Part shown: in pieces, positions 1 to 9,292 of the stretch | Layout of the letters: every line of letters begins with the position of its first letter | Position numbering within the stretch: position 1 is the first letter of the stretch | NCBI RefSeq assembly: GCF_014697195.1 | Contig: NZ_JACJRJ010000022.1 | Span: forward strand, 29,571 to 93,570 | Length of the DNA stretch: 64,000 nt | Direction of reading: 5' to 3' | Origin: Cylindrospermum sp. FACHB-282 | GTDB taxonomy: Bacteria; Cyanobacteriota; Cyanobacteriia; Cyanobacteriales; Nostocaceae | Made by a program: the position numbers and the translations under genes | The notes under the pieces: model-generated | The model's input: only the letters and a program-made list of their open reading frames with translations | Told to the model about the DNA's origin: nothing | Database searches by the model: none

Positions 1-572
1 TCATCCACCTCAAAACCAATCTCTCTTAACAAGCCAGGTAAATCAGTTTTCAACAATTCCCAAGCTGTTTCTGTTTCAAACAACAGTAAAAACAGAGATA
101 CCCCAGGCCAAAAGATCGGATTTGTGGGAGCGTGAAAATCCACAAGTGTAAACACTCCACCCGGCTTCAACACCCGATAAACTTCATTAATGATTTTTCG
201 CAATTGCGCCGGCTGCATTTCGTGTAAAGCCGCGCTGGTATGCACCACATCAAATAGATTATCTGCCAAGGGCATATCTTCAGCAAAAGCTTCCACATAA
301 GTAGCACTAGGGACATTTTGCCGTGCCCTTTGCAAAGACAGGGGTGAAGCATCCAGTCCTGTTACATTTTGTGAATATTTAACTAAAACTTGTGTCGCTT
401 GACCACTGCCGCAACATACATCTAATATCTGAGTATCTGAGTGAATTGTTAAGCCTTGCAAAGCTATTTGGCGAAAACGCCCTTCACCGCCTACAGCTAG
501 GGCGGCTAACCGCGATATTCCATCATATAGCCACTGATAGCGGTAACTCCAATCCCTTAAAATTGTTGCCAT
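1..572 (-). CDS. class I SAM-dependent methyltransferase, 3' end outside window
   Basis: The ORF track misses this gene because it runs off the left edge. From ATG at 572 the minus strand stays open to the first base (about 190 codons). The SAM-binding motif I is clear at residues 49-58 (ILDVCCGSGQ). It is followed by GLDAS near residue 72 and LKPGG at 135-139, the usual class I order. Family knowledge supports methyl transfer to a small molecule or cofactor; the substrate cannot be read from sequence. It diverges from hemH with about 100 bp between the starts. The C-terminus is unseen, so total length and any extra domain are unknown. Confidence 0.85.
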   Translation of the reverse strand, partial: MATILRDWSYRYQWLYDGISRLAALAVGGEGRFRQIALQGLTIHSDTQILDVCCGSGQATQVLVKYSQNVTGLDASPLSLQRARQNVPSATYVEAFAEDMPLADNLFDVVHTSAALHEMQPAQLRKIINEVYRVLKPGGVFTLVDFHAPTNPIFWPGVSLFLLLFETETAWELLKTDLPGLLREIGFEVD

Positions 573-670
573 TTTATCTTTCCTGTAGATAAAGCTTTAT
601 ATTTAATAAAGATATAGATATATTGTTAACATTAGTAAAAAAGCTGAAAGGTTAGGGGAAAGTAACTGCT

Positions 671-1837
671 ATGGGTCGTGTAGGCGTATTATTACTCAAT
701 CTCGGAGGCCCTGATAAATTAGAAGATGTCGGGCCATTTCTGTATAACCTCTTTTCTGATCCAGAAATTATCCGCCTACCTTTTAGCTGGATGCAAAAGC
801 CCCTAGCTTGGTTGATTGCTACGCGGCGTCAGAAAACATCTCAGGCAAACTATAAGCATATCGGTGGCGGTTCACCACTGCGACGCATCACTGAAGAGCA
901 AGGGGAAGCCCTGAAAGCACAGCTGGGTGCTATGGGTAAAGAAGCCAATATTTACGTTGGTATGCGTTATTGGCATCCTTACACAGAAGAAGCGATCGCA
1001 CTCCTCACCCAAGACAATATCGAAAGCTTGGTAATACTGCCACTGTATCCCCAGTTTTCCATCAGTACCAGTGGTTCCAGTTTCCGGCTTTTAGACAGGC
1101 TTTGGCAAGAAAACCCCAAACTTCAGCCCCTGAAATACACCGTCATTCCCTCCTGGTACAAAGAACCAGGCTACCTCCAGGCAATGGCGGAACTAATCAC
1201 CCAACAACTCAATCAATATCCCAACCCTGATGAGGTGCATATCTTCTTTAGCGCTCATGGTGTTCCCAAAAGCTATGTTGAAGAAGCCGGTGACCCCTAT
1301 CAGCAAGAAATTGAGGAATGTACTGCTCTGATCATGCAAACCCTCAATCGCCCCAATCCCCACACCTTAGCCTATCAAAGTCGCGTTGGCCCAGTAGAAT
1401 GGCTACAACCCTACACAGAGGATGCCCTCAAAGCACTAGGAGCAAAAGGGGTAAAGGATTTGGTAGTCGTACCGATTAGTTTTGTTTCTGAACACATCGA
1501 GACACTACAAGAAATCGATATTGAGTATCGAGAAATAGCCGAAGAAGCAGGAATTCACAACTTCCGTCGCGCAGCTGCTCCCAACACCCATCCGGTATTT
1601 ATTAAAGCACTGGCAGACTTGGTGATTGATTCCCTAGAAAGACCCAGCCTGAAGCTTTCACAAGTTACCCAGATGAAAAAAAGAGTCAAAATGTACCCCC
1701 AAGAGCAATGGGAATGGGGTTTGACTACTAGCGCCGAAGTATGGAATGGTCGGATTGCTATGCTAGGCTTTATAGCCTTAGTAATCGAGTTGGTTACTGG
1801 TCAAGGTTTACTGCACATAATTGGACTGTTGCAATAA
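671..1837 (+). CDS. hemH: ferrochelatase with C-terminal CAB-like helix
   Basis: It inserts Fe2+ into protoporphyrin IX, the last step of protoheme synthesis. The N-terminus ([10 protein letters not shown]) and the active-site histidine segment [11 protein letters not shown] are typical of the family. After the ~320-residue catalytic domain comes a hinge and one transmembrane helix carrying the chlorophyll-binding-type motif [12 protein letters not shown]. This layout is known from cyanobacterial and plastid type II ferrochelatases, where the tail tethers the enzyme to thylakoids and may sense chlorophyll. Length 388 aa is normal for the CAB-containing form. The ATG at 671 is taken as the start because homology begins at once. 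The gene stands alone, divergent from the methyltransferase. Confidence 0.97.
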   Translation: MGRVGVLLLNLGGPDKLEDVGPFLYNLFSDPEIIRLPFSWMQKPLAWLIATRRQKTSQANYKHIGGGSPLRRITEEQGEALKAQLGAMGKEANIYVGMRYWHPYTEEAIALLTQDNIESLVILPLYPQFSISTSGSSFRLLDRLWQENPKLQPLKYTVIPSWYKEPGYLQAMAELITQQLNQYPNPDEVHIFFSAHGVPKSYVEEAGDPYQQEIEECTALIMQTLNRPNPHTLAYQSRVGPVEWLQPYTEDALKALGAKGVKDLVVVPISFVSEHIETLQEIDIEYREIAEEAGIHNFRRAAAPNTHPVFIKALADLVIDSLERPSLKLSQVTQMKKRVKMYPQEQWEWGLTTSAEVWNGRIAMLGFIALVIELVTGQGLLHIIGLLQ

Positions 1838-1913
1838 ATCACCAGAGAATAGCCGAAGGGCACGGAAGCCACTTGGCTTGACTGGTAATAGAGGCATCGG
1901 GCATTGAGTTATT

Positions 1914-2348
1914 TTAACTGCCAGTCCCATCTCCCCCGAAAATAATTGCTCTCTCTGCCTGTTGAGCCATACTTACCGCTTTGCTTCGCGCTTCGATAAT
2001 TTGACCAATCTCACGCCCCAAGCTTGGTTGGCGTTCAATCATCGTATTTACAGCATCTGAGTAGATCACAAGAACTTGCAAATCGTCAACAGCGCCGACC
2101 GATACCGGACTTGGTTCCCCACTAAATAGTGCCATCTCGCCAAAGAACTCACCACGCAAGATAGTCATTACCGCCAACTCCATGCCCAACTCGTTCGTGA
2201 CGGTGACTAGAGCCTGACCCGCAATGATAATATACAAAGCATTACCAGGCTCGCCCTGTCGGATGACTTTCTCGCCAGCACCGAACTGCTGTAAGATAGT
2301 TCCCTTAGCTAAGTCATCCAAATTTTTTGGCTCTCTAGCTAGAGGCAT
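1914..2348 (-). CDS. cyclic-nucleotide-binding domain protein, possibly a truncated remnant
   Basis: The 144 aa form a single cNMP-binding (Crp-like) domain: FGAGEKVIRQGEPGNALYII is the first beta-roll, and GEFFGEMALFSGEPSP is the phosphate-binding cassette. The canonical arginine after the cassette is replaced (GEPSPVSV), so nucleotide binding is uncertain. There is no DNA-binding or catalytic domain. The opening residues (LAREPKNLDDL) look like the junction found in larger proteins with a C-terminal cNMP domain, such as some MscS-type channels. The reading frame upstream meets a stop nearby, and a repeat hairpin follows. This could be a free-standing regulatory domain or the surviving end of a larger gene. 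Confidence 0.75.
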   Translation of the reverse strand: MPLAREPKNLDDLAKGTILQQFGAGEKVIRQGEPGNALYIIIAGQALVTVTNELGMELAVMTILRGEFFGEMALFSGEPSPVSVGAVDDLQVLVIYSDAVNTMIERQPSLGREIGQIIEARSKAVSMAQQAERAIIFGGDGTGS

Positions 2349-2431
2349 AAATTTTCTTGATACTATTTGCCTTATTTCTTTTGATTACTGTCCGTTTGTT
2401 TATTTTGAAAGGACAAAAGGAAATTAGTTAT

Positions 2432-2478
2432 TCGTAATTCGTAATTGAGGGGTAATAATTACAAATTACGAATTATCA
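2432..2478. repeat. inverted STRR-type repeat
   Basis: Copies of an attcgtaatt-type unit on one side face copies of aattacgaat on the other, so the segment can fold into an AT-rich hairpin. It sits upstream of the cNMP-domain gene and downstream of the phosphatase fusion, and resembles the heptameric repeats elsewhere in this window. Confidence 0.6.
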
Positions 2479-2568
2479 ATCAGGAATTACTGCCTTACCT
2501 AGCCAGAATTGTGTTTACTAAATCCCACAAAATGTGGTAATTTGGCTAGTGGCTTTCCTGAACGCAAA

Positions 2569-4578
2569 TTATGTTCCTACCTTGGATGCAGCAGAGACAA
2601 CGTTAAGGTTAGCAACTAACCCGTAGGTTGACACATAATCTTCTAACTCTGCTAAATCAACCGTGCCATTTTTATCGGAATCAAGAGTGGCAAAAAGATA
2701 ATCAGTTACGTAGCTCCTGATATCTTCAGAGGAGCGTTCGCCTGTTGTCATATCTTCTATTCGGCCTAAAAGCTCCATAATCTCTTCTCTATTGAGTGCA
2801 TTGCTGCCATCTGTATCCAATTGATGGAAAAGTTTTCTCACATCTTCTGTGGCCATTCTCGAAGAACGCAGTGTTTCTCGCAATAATTCATTCCCAAATG
2901 AATTCATAAACAATATTTGCTCGACGAGTGGTATGCAGAAGAACCCAAGTGCTGCCCAAAAAATTGCATATTTTACGGCTTCGGGATTGGCGGTTGCACT
3001 AACTCCGAGGAAAAGAGCGGCCCAAAGGAAAAAGTTGGGATTAACAAGCAAAATATAAGCATCTCTAGCTTCTGCCTTACTCAGCTTGCCTTTTGTAAAC
3101 ACTGAAGTTAATACCGCAAAGATGCGAATTAAGACAAAGACTAATGTTGCTACTGCCAGTTGTTGCAGACAGGCTAGAGAGCGGTTTGTATCCGTTGAGA
3201 AAAATAAATCGCTGAGGAATGTTGATGGAGTAAACTGAAACCCTGTTGCCAAAGCCATTAAGGCGACAGCAAGCACTCCAATAAATTTCCAGTTCTTACT
3301 ATGGTGGTTTGATTCAACAGGAGATTTGTCACGCCAAAATTGGGCTAAAGCTCCCGGTATTGCCAAACCAACAATGAGAATCACACCAAAAAATATCAGG
3401 CTTGAACTGTTAATTGGTAATTGTTTTGCCAAGCCAAATGTCACAATTAGTGCAACTGGTGCGATGATTGATAACGTCCTTGATAAGATAGCAGACGGAT
3501 AAAGATTACCGCCCCAGAGTACCGATAAAACTGGGGAAGTAAGTGCGGGTGGAACCATCCAAAAAAGCACCCACATAACTTTGTACAAATCTCCGGGACC
3601 TTGATACAAGATTCCAGAAAATATTAAAAGTAGCCCAACTGCCCATCTGGCCAACATCCAGGCGTAGACTATATACTTGACAGTTGAAGTTACTTTGCGT
3701 TTACTCGCTGCAAAGTCAATGTCCAGATAGGTATAAAACGTTGAAGCCGCGAGACAAGCAACGATTATCCCTCGAAATAGCTCTGATGGAATTCCTGCTG
3801 AGGAGGCGCTTATTGTCCTTACCAAGCATCCTAGTAAGAAAGCAGCAGCATAGAGAAAAATTGCCCACATAATAGAAAGATCGTTGATCTCTTTCCGCAG
3901 GGAAGCAGCACCACCCGATTCTTTATCACGAAACTTGACTAACTCCTCTCCACTGAGAGCTTTACCGTTAGGGAGTTTCAGGTGTTTATAAGCAGTTGGT
4001 GGTAAATCACTTAAATAAAGTGCTAAAGGCTCCAATACATATTGGTGGCACACAACTAAAACAGTTTCACCCCGTTTTAAGTGAGGTACAACCCGCTCCT
4101 CATAGAAAGAAGCCGCGCGTCCGTAAACTTGTGAAATCTTCTCTCCAGCCGGGGGTGCTTCGTTATGGGAATGCAACATTTCCTCAAAACCTTCGTAGCC
4201 AAGGGCAAGACGAAGCAGATTTAGATTACGACCGGCAAAAATGCCAAAGGATTTCTCGCTAATCCGATGGTCTATCTGAACAGGAATATCGGTTGACTTC
4301 AATGCCTCACTTTCAGCCAGGGCAATTTCACAAGTTTGCCGCGCACGTCTCATGTGAGAGACGTATACTGCATCAAACTTAACACCTTTTTTCTTAATAT
4401 CAACACCTGCACGGCGTGCCTGCAACCTACCAAATGCGGTCAGGTCAACATCCAGTACTCCTGCAAAAATGTTGCGTTCGTTGCTGGTGCTCTCACCATG
4501 CCGAATAAAGTACGCACATCCAGGATAATCATCCTTTTGTGCAATAGAGGCGTTGGCAGAATTATTAGTTTTTACCAC
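2569..4578 (-). CDS. histidine phosphatase - polytopic membrane - EF-hand fusion protein
   Basis: Three parts are visible in 669 aa. Residues ~15-225 are a histidine phosphatase (phosphoglycerate mutase-like) domain with the RHGES motif and a second conserved histidine in VLVVCHQYVLEPLAL. Residues ~230-560 contain about ten hydrophobic helices. The C-terminus has two canonical EF-hand loops, DTDGSNALNREE (588-599) and DSDKNGTVDLAE (633-644), both with the position-12 glutamate. I infer a membrane protein whose cytosolic phosphatase may respond to Ca2+. The substrate is unknown. The start is GTG at 4578. I do not recognise this architecture as a named family. The gene stands alone between two non-coding stretches. 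Confidence 0.8.
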   Translation of the reverse strand: MVKTNNSANASIAQKDDYPGCAYFIRHGESTSNERNIFAGVLDVDLTAFGRLQARRAGVDIKKKGVKFDAVYVSHMRRARQTCEIALAESEALKSTDIPVQIDHRISEKSFGIFAGRNLNLLRLALGYEGFEEMLHSHNEAPPAGEKISQVYGRAASFYEERVVPHLKRGETVLVVCHQYVLEPLALYLSDLPPTAYKHLKLPNGKALSGEELVKFRDKESGGAASLRKEINDLSIMWAIFLYAAAFLLGCLVRTISASSAGIPSELFRGIIVACLAASTFYTYLDIDFAASKRKVTSTVKYIVYAWMLARWAVGLLLIFSGILYQGPGDLYKVMWVLFWMVPPALTSPVLSVLWGGNLYPSAILSRTLSIIAPVALIVTFGLAKQLPINSSSLIFFGVILIVGLAIPGALAQFWRDKSPVESNHHSKNWKFIGVLAVALMALATGFQFTPSTFLSDLFFSTDTNRSLACLQQLAVATLVFVLIRIFAVLTSVFTKGKLSKAEARDAYILLVNPNFFLWAALFLGVSATANPEAVKYAIFWAALGFFCIPLVEQILFMNSFGNELLRETLRSSRMATEDVRKLFHQLDTDGSNALNREEIMELLGRIEDMTTGERSSEDIRSYVTDYLFATLDSDKNGTVDLAELEDYVSTYGLVANLNVVSAASKVGT

Positions 4579-4718
4579 AAATTTTAAGCGTTTTTAATCT
4601 AAGCTATTTTAAAGTACAATAAGGCTAAATAACTAATTTATCAATAGGTCTTTCAGTGAGCTTTTATAAGTTAAGTAAGGATTTAATAAATTTTAAAAAA
4701 TAGGGAAACACTGACTAC

Positions 4719-4740
4719 AGCTATCAGATAACTGATAGCT
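4719..4740. repeat. perfect hairpin, 9-bp stem
   Basis: agctatcag - ataa - ctgatagct. It has no strong T tract, and lies upstream of the phosphatase fusion gene. Confidence 0.6.
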
Positions 4741-4861
4741 TTGCTGTATTAGGTACTATGTCTTCAAAGCTGACGGCAAAGAAAGAAATTTGTTTGCATA
4801 TATTTTTTCAGGGAATTTACTTTCTATTTTTTGGGTGAACTAATGGTATGATATCCACTTT

Positions 4862-4894
4862 TTGTAGAGACGCGACACCCAAGCGTCTCTACAA
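4862..4894. repeat. perfect hairpin, 12-bp stem (tgtagagacgc family)
   Basis: ttgtagagacgc pairs with gcgtctctacaa across a 9-nt loop. A related weaker hairpin (gtagagattt/atgtctctac) lies near 18306-18335, so this is a dispersed element rather than a gene-specific terminator. Confidence 0.7.
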
Positions 4895-5029
4895 TGTCTT
4901 TACGTCTTATATCCTGTGTAGACTAGGGGCAAGATGGTAGAAGAAAGTTTAGCGATGTTTCGGATCGGCAACAAGAACAGGACTTGCGCAAAAATCGCCA
5001 AAAAGCTTAATTTATCGAACCCGAACAGC

Positions 5030-5115
5030 GTGCGGTCGGCATACCGCCAAGGCGAGGCAGTGTGTTGCTCTGCTTCGAGACCTTGTAGCAACTGCCGTGC
5101 CAAGAACGCCAAAAA
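5030..5115. repeat. dispersed GC-richer repeat
   Basis: The segment contains gcaactgccgtgcc, close to the reverse complement of ggcacgccagttgc near 38756-38769. It is open in both directions, which explains the two spurious ORFs here. Confidence 0.45.
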
Positions 5116-5277
5116 TTCGTGGAATGTGCGTAAATCCTAAAAAAATGGAACCGCTTTCAGGAAATGGTCAAGTCAAATGGAACTTACGCCTCAGTCCTAT
5201 TGAAGCAGTTAATTAATTCCTAAAGCGTTTTTTTGATTAATGCAGAATAAATCCTCGTGTCTTCAGACCGGAAAAGC

Positions 5278-5826
5278 TTAATTTTTCCTTCTACCTCTGT
5301 GAGACCACTCATACCACTGCTTGGCACTGCGAACTGCAAACCAAAGGAGGATTAAAGCAATTAATCCTCCTTGCCAGGGAGCATCAAAGGCAAAAAGTAC
5401 TAAAGCTATACACAAGGTATCTTGCAGAAAGACTGCCCACAACGGTAAGCCACGCAAGCGATAGAACCAACCAATTTGCACTAGCTGGAGTACAAAGGCT
5501 AACAAACCACCAATAGAGGCAATTAGCCAGTTTGGTGTTGACGTTGCTGAAGCTACTGCTAACCCCATGATCGCCCCAACAAGAGGAGACAATAGTAATT
5601 GAACCACTTGTAGGAGTCTTTGTCCTAGTAGCCTTTTGGATGCAAATAGCTCAAACACCGACCAACTAGTGAGTGACCATAGCAAAACATGGGGGGAAAT
5701 GTGAGATAATAACGGGACTTCTGACCAGAGGTTACTGCCCTGCAACAGTCCAATGATTAGCAAGGGCATACCTATTCTCATTCCTGCTGCTGCTGAAGCA
5801 GATAGTGTGGCGAGGATTTCTATCAT
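5278..5826 (-). CDS. DUF4126 family integral membrane protein
   Basis: This 182-aa hydrophobic protein has four to five predicted helices. The N-terminus (LATLSASAAAGMRIGMPLL) and the alternation of helices with short basic loops match the DUF4126 family. No catalytic residues can be proposed and the function is unknown. The start is ATG at 5826. The C-terminal tail is basic (WSHRGRRKN), consistent with a cytoplasmic end. No operon partner is visible. Confidence 0.75.
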   Translation of the reverse strand: MIEILATLSASAAAGMRIGMPLLIIGLLQGSNLWSEVPLLSHISPHVLLWSLTSWSVFELFASKRLLGQRLLQVVQLLLSPLVGAIMGLAVASATSTPNWLIASIGGLLAFVLQLVQIGWFYRLRGLPLWAVFLQDTLCIALVLFAFDAPWQGGLIALILLWFAVRSAKQWYEWSHRGRRKN

Positions 5827-6194
5827 CAGAGTATCTAAGGCATGACTAAATAAGCAACTGGTCGTTATTTAAACGAAGGTTTGCCCGTCATAGTGTCCGA
5901 ACCATACTAAAATTATTCTGCATTCCCATAGTAAATAATGTTGGTATTAAGTAAGTATGCAAAAAAAACAAACTATATTAAGGAAAGTAACAAATGTTCA
6001 AACTAGGTCGTAGTGAGGGCTTTAGCCATCAAAGTAGGGCACAGAGCCGCTTACTACAAACCTTTAATTATTTACGTTGCTCTACTTAATATATATATAT
6101 TAATGTTGTACTACATATATTTGAGTTTTGGGAAGAGCTAATAGGTAATGGGTAATGAGTAATGGGTGCAAAAATTACCAATTACCCATTAGTT
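5827..6194. other. gene-free stretch with AT run and STRR hairpin
   Basis: It contains an alternating AT tract (taatatatatatattaa, near 6089-6105). At about 6136-6192, ggtaatgggtaatgagtaat faces attaccaattacccatt. The latter inverted STRR sits directly after the purB stop and could act as its terminator. Confidence 0.5.
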
Positions 6195-7490
6195 TTAAAT
6201 GCCCAAACGTTGGTAAACCTGTTCTAAATACCTGAGATGGTTCTGTGGGTCAAAACAGTTCTCAATTTCAGCAGGTGACAATTTTTGAAGAACACGAGGA
6301 TCTTTGCTAATCAAATCGTGGAAATTGCCTTCTGGCTTGTTCCAAGCAGCGTGAGCGTTTTCTTGGACGATCGCATAAGCTTCTTCACGATTGCTGCCTT
6401 TGTCTACCAAGGCGAGTAGTACTTTCTGGCTGAAGACAACGCCTCCATAACAGTTGAGATTCCGTTCCATGTTCTGGGGATAGACCAGGAGGTTTTTCAC
6501 CAGATCAATTGTCTCTAAAATCATAAAGTGTGTTAAAATGCAAGCATCTGGTAAAACTACTCGTTCTACAGAACTGTGGGAAATATCCCGCTCATGCCAT
6601 AAAGCAACGTTTTCTAAAGCTGCGCCGGCATGACTTCTCACAAGTCGCGCCATTCCCGTTAGTCGTTCTGAACGGATGGGGTTACGTTTGTGGGGCATGG
6701 CACTGGAGCCTTTTTGACCTTTGGCGAAGAATTCTTCTACTTCCAAAACGTCTGTTTTTTGCAGATTGCGAATTTCTACCGCAAAGCGTTCGATAGATGC
6801 TGCTAATAAGGCTAATTGTTGCACGTAGTCGGCATGGCGATCGCGAGAAATAACTTGTGTGGAAGCGGTATCGGCTTGGAGACCGAGTTTTTCGCAAGCG
6901 ATCGCTTCTACACGGGGTTCAATATTGGCATAAGTTCCCACAGCGCCAGAAATCTTCCCCACAGCAATGTTTACCCGGAGAATTCGCAACCGTTCTTGGT
7001 GTCGCAACACTTCCGCCAACCACCCAGCCAGCTTAAAACCAAAGGTAATCGGTTCTGCATGAATCCCATGCGATCGCCCAATCATCACTGTCTGCCGATG
7101 TTCCCGTGCCTTGTGGCGAATTACCTGAATCAAATCTTCTAGGCGTTGCGCTAACACATCCAAACTAGCAACCAATTGCAGCGCTAACGCCGTATCCAGC
7201 ACATCCGAACTAGTTAAACCCAGGTGAATATAGCGACCCGCATCGCCTACATATTCATTGACGTTTGTCAAAAAAGCGATCACATCATGACGGACTTCAG
7301 CCTCTATTTCCAGCACCCGCTGTGGGTCAAAATTCGCCTTTGCCTTAATTTCCTCAACCGCACCAGAGGGAATGTAACCCAACTCAGCCTGAGCTTCGCA
7401 AACAGCGATTTCCACTTGCAGCCAGGTTTTTAGCTTATAGGCTTCGCTCCACAGATTGCCCATTTCGGGCAAAGTATAACGCTCAATCAC
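6195..7490 (-). CDS. purB: adenylosuccinate lyase
   Basis: It catalyses two fumarate-releasing steps of purine synthesis, SAICAR to AICAR and adenylosuccinate to AMP. The fumarase/aspartase superfamily signature is GSSAMPHKRNP. Other conserved blocks include GLTSSDVLDTALALQL and RSHGIHAEPITFGFK, which hold the catalytic histidines. Length 431 aa is normal. The start appears to be GTG at 7490 (IERYTLPEMGNLWS is the usual N-terminus). It is monocistronic on the minus strand, with an STRR inverted repeat just after the stop. Confidence 0.97.
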   Translation of the reverse strand: MIERYTLPEMGNLWSEAYKLKTWLQVEIAVCEAQAELGYIPSGAVEEIKAKANFDPQRVLEIEAEVRHDVIAFLTNVNEYVGDAGRYIHLGLTSSDVLDTALALQLVASLDVLAQRLEDLIQVIRHKAREHRQTVMIGRSHGIHAEPITFGFKLAGWLAEVLRHQERLRILRVNIAVGKISGAVGTYANIEPRVEAIACEKLGLQADTASTQVISRDRHADYVQQLALLAASIERFAVEIRNLQKTDVLEVEEFFAKGQKGSSAMPHKRNPIRSERLTGMARLVRSHAGAALENVALWHERDISHSSVERVVLPDACILTHFMILETIDLVKNLLVYPQNMERNLNCYGGVVFSQKVLLALVDKGSNREEAYAIVQENAHAAWNKPEGNFHDLISKDPRVLQKLSPAEIENCFDPQNHLRYLEQVYQRLGI

Positions 7491-7978
7491 GGTCTGGCAC
7501 AGAATACAACCGTCATATTTTACAGTTTAATTAGCATATATCATTTTTTAATCGCCTTTTTGTTCAGCAATGGAACTAGCCTTTGACACTCTCCGACCGT
7601 CGGATTTAAACCCCGACTGAAACACAAGCTACATGTAGATGTATGCCCTTGGCGTTCCCCTAGGGTAGCTGATAACGGTTAAGGCGATGGTTTACCCTGA
7701 TCAATCAACCCACACCATGAAAGCGAACTGTTATTAACAGCATATATAAAGTTATACGTCTTGGTTCATCAACTTTTTTAGAGATTTTATGAAGTAATTT
7801 CCTAAAATTTTCCTAGCTGTAAAGTATTGATGAATTAATCTGCGGCAGACATCTGGAATATTTTATGTAGAATTACTTATACAAAACATATCTTATAGAA
7901 AAAAAATCGTTATCATCACTGTAGAAAATATTAATAGTATGGTGGAAGCTAGAGGTAGGCATCTACCATAAGACACAA
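7491..7978. other. gene-free stretch, possible degraded mobile-element end
   Basis: A GC-richer block at about 7570-7735 stands out from AT-rich flanks. A short frame from ATG 7570 ends with DTLRPSDLNPD before a stop, which is reminiscent of TnpB C-terminal tails, but it is too short to assign. The rest shows nothing recognisable. Confidence 0.3.
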
Positions 7979-8419
7979 ATGTTAAATCTAGAATTTTTTG
8001 CTGCTGTTGATGGTATGGCTCAATTATGGGCTGCTGATGGACAATTCTTGGGCGTAATATCGAGCGATCAAAATAATCCATACTCCATCAATAATCTTCA
8101 TGGAGACTACGGTAGTTCTAATGGAATCTACAGCATCCGCAACTCTGCTGGATTATATGGTAACACTTCTGGGATATATAGCCCCTATAATACTAACTGC
8201 CTTCATCCTCCCATTTTTTACTACGATGGGCAAGCAGTTTTAGTTGTCACTAAAAATCTCTCTCTGGAAAAACAGGTGCATGGCTTGATTCTTATTGACC
8301 CTGATTTACTGTTAGCAGTATATGGAAATCTCTCCAATTTTGAGTCAAAAATTGGCCGATATCAACCAGTAGAAAAGAGACAATTTTTTAACTCCACATT
8401 CTCACCCGCCGCTTCCTAA
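7979..8419 (+). CDS. hypothetical protein with repeated Gly/Tyr turns
   Basis: I do not recognise this 146-aa protein. It has no signal peptide or membrane helix. Residues ~20-75 contain a repeated pattern: DGQFLGVISSD, then two units of the form YG-SS/NTS-GIYS-I/P-Y/R-N. This suggests a small beta-structure of repeated strands and turns. The block YYDGQAVLVVTKN follows. Such DG-x-LG plus GIYS repeats resemble small beta-propeller or beta-flower proteins, but that is inference. The ATG at 7979 begins the homology-like segment. It is AT-rich and has no obvious operon partner. Confidence 0.6.
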   Translation: MLNLEFFAAVDGMAQLWAADGQFLGVISSDQNNPYSINNLHGDYGSSNGIYSIRNSAGLYGNTSGIYSPYNTNCLHPPIFYYDGQAVLVVTKNLSLEKQVHGLILIDPDLLLAVYGNLSNFESKIGRYQPVEKRQFFNSTFSPAAS

Positions 8420-9292
8420 ATTACCAGTGAATCAAAATTTTGAGACCTTTAAAACTGAGTGATTGGCGCTGAACCAGCGTGGCATTCGGCTGTAAGCTGT
8501 AACTCTGAATTAAAAACTAGGTGCTAGAATTCACGACATTCTATCTAGAGTTGGATACTGAATTGCCGCCGCCTCATGGTAGGATGGGGTTGCATTTCAT
8601 ACTCTGCTTCTAAATATGTAATAGTTCGCGCAATGCCTAAAAATCAAAATGCGCTCGCTAGACAATAATCTAAAAATTGGTGAAGGCGATGGCGCAAAGC
8701 GTCCACCGGAAATGAACGCACAGATAATTTTAAAAAATAAGGCTTTATTTCCCGACCCAGTTTAATGCCTAAGTTTTTTGTATAAAAAATAACCTCAACT
8801 TCTGGTTGTGAAGAGCGCTTAAGCAAAAAGGAGAGCAGCATACTCAGAAGGTCAATCATCAAGAAGCAAATAATAAGGGCAGCTAATTACACAACCAATT
8901 AGGCGATCGCTTCTGAACATAACCAATTTGATATGTATTCCTTAACTTTTGCTTAATGACTAAGGGTTAAAATTCATTGCGTCCATGAACTTTAATAATT
9001 TGCGTAACATTGAAAATGTGTTCACCTAGCGTGCCGGAGGCAATCACTTAATTATTGACAATCAACCTAAACTATTCAAAAAAAACCTACAGCACTTTTC
9101 ATATTAACGAAAAATATGAAAGAGGTATATAACCCCGCACTTCTGAAAATTATATCTATTTGACAGTACTAAAAATTGTTGTAACATTTTGCATAATGCA
9201 AAGATTTGCGAACCCATTGTGGGAAAACTACCTTTAGCAGTACCACAAATTATACCGAGCATAAATATTACCTTTTGGTCAAGGATTGAAAG
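8420..9292. other. mostly non-coding stretch
   Basis: It separates the small Gly/Tyr-rich gene from the sensor kinase. Only one weak minus-strand ORF (8644-8862) is present. There are short repeat scraps such as gtgccggagg near 9031. No RNA gene was recognised. Confidence 0.4.
8644..8862 (-). CDS. doubtful small ORF
   Basis: This 72-aa ORF has a hydrophobic N-terminus (LLSMLLSFLL) followed by a basic stretch. It overlaps no other gene. No family is recognised and there is no clear ribosome binding site. It may be a chance ORF or a small membrane-associated protein. Confidence 0.2.
   Translation of the reverse strand: MMIDLLSMLLSFLLKRSSQPEVEVIFYTKNLGIKLGREIKPYFLKLSVRSFPVDALRHRLHQFLDYCLASAF

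Larger units (their letters stand above)
4579..5277. other. gene-free stretch with hairpin repeats
   Basis: No convincing gene. It holds a perfect 9-bp hairpin (4719-4740), a 12-bp hairpin of the tgtagagacgc type (4862-4894) and a GC-richer repeat around 5030-5115. ORFs 4900-5112 and 4934-5140 lie opposite each other over that last repeat and have no protein-like features. Confidence 0.6.

Noticed and set aside
4900-5140. Opposed ORFs of 70 and 68 aa
   Set aside because: They lie face to face over a dispersed repeat and have low-complexity, non-protein-like composition. Neither has a convincing ribosome binding site.
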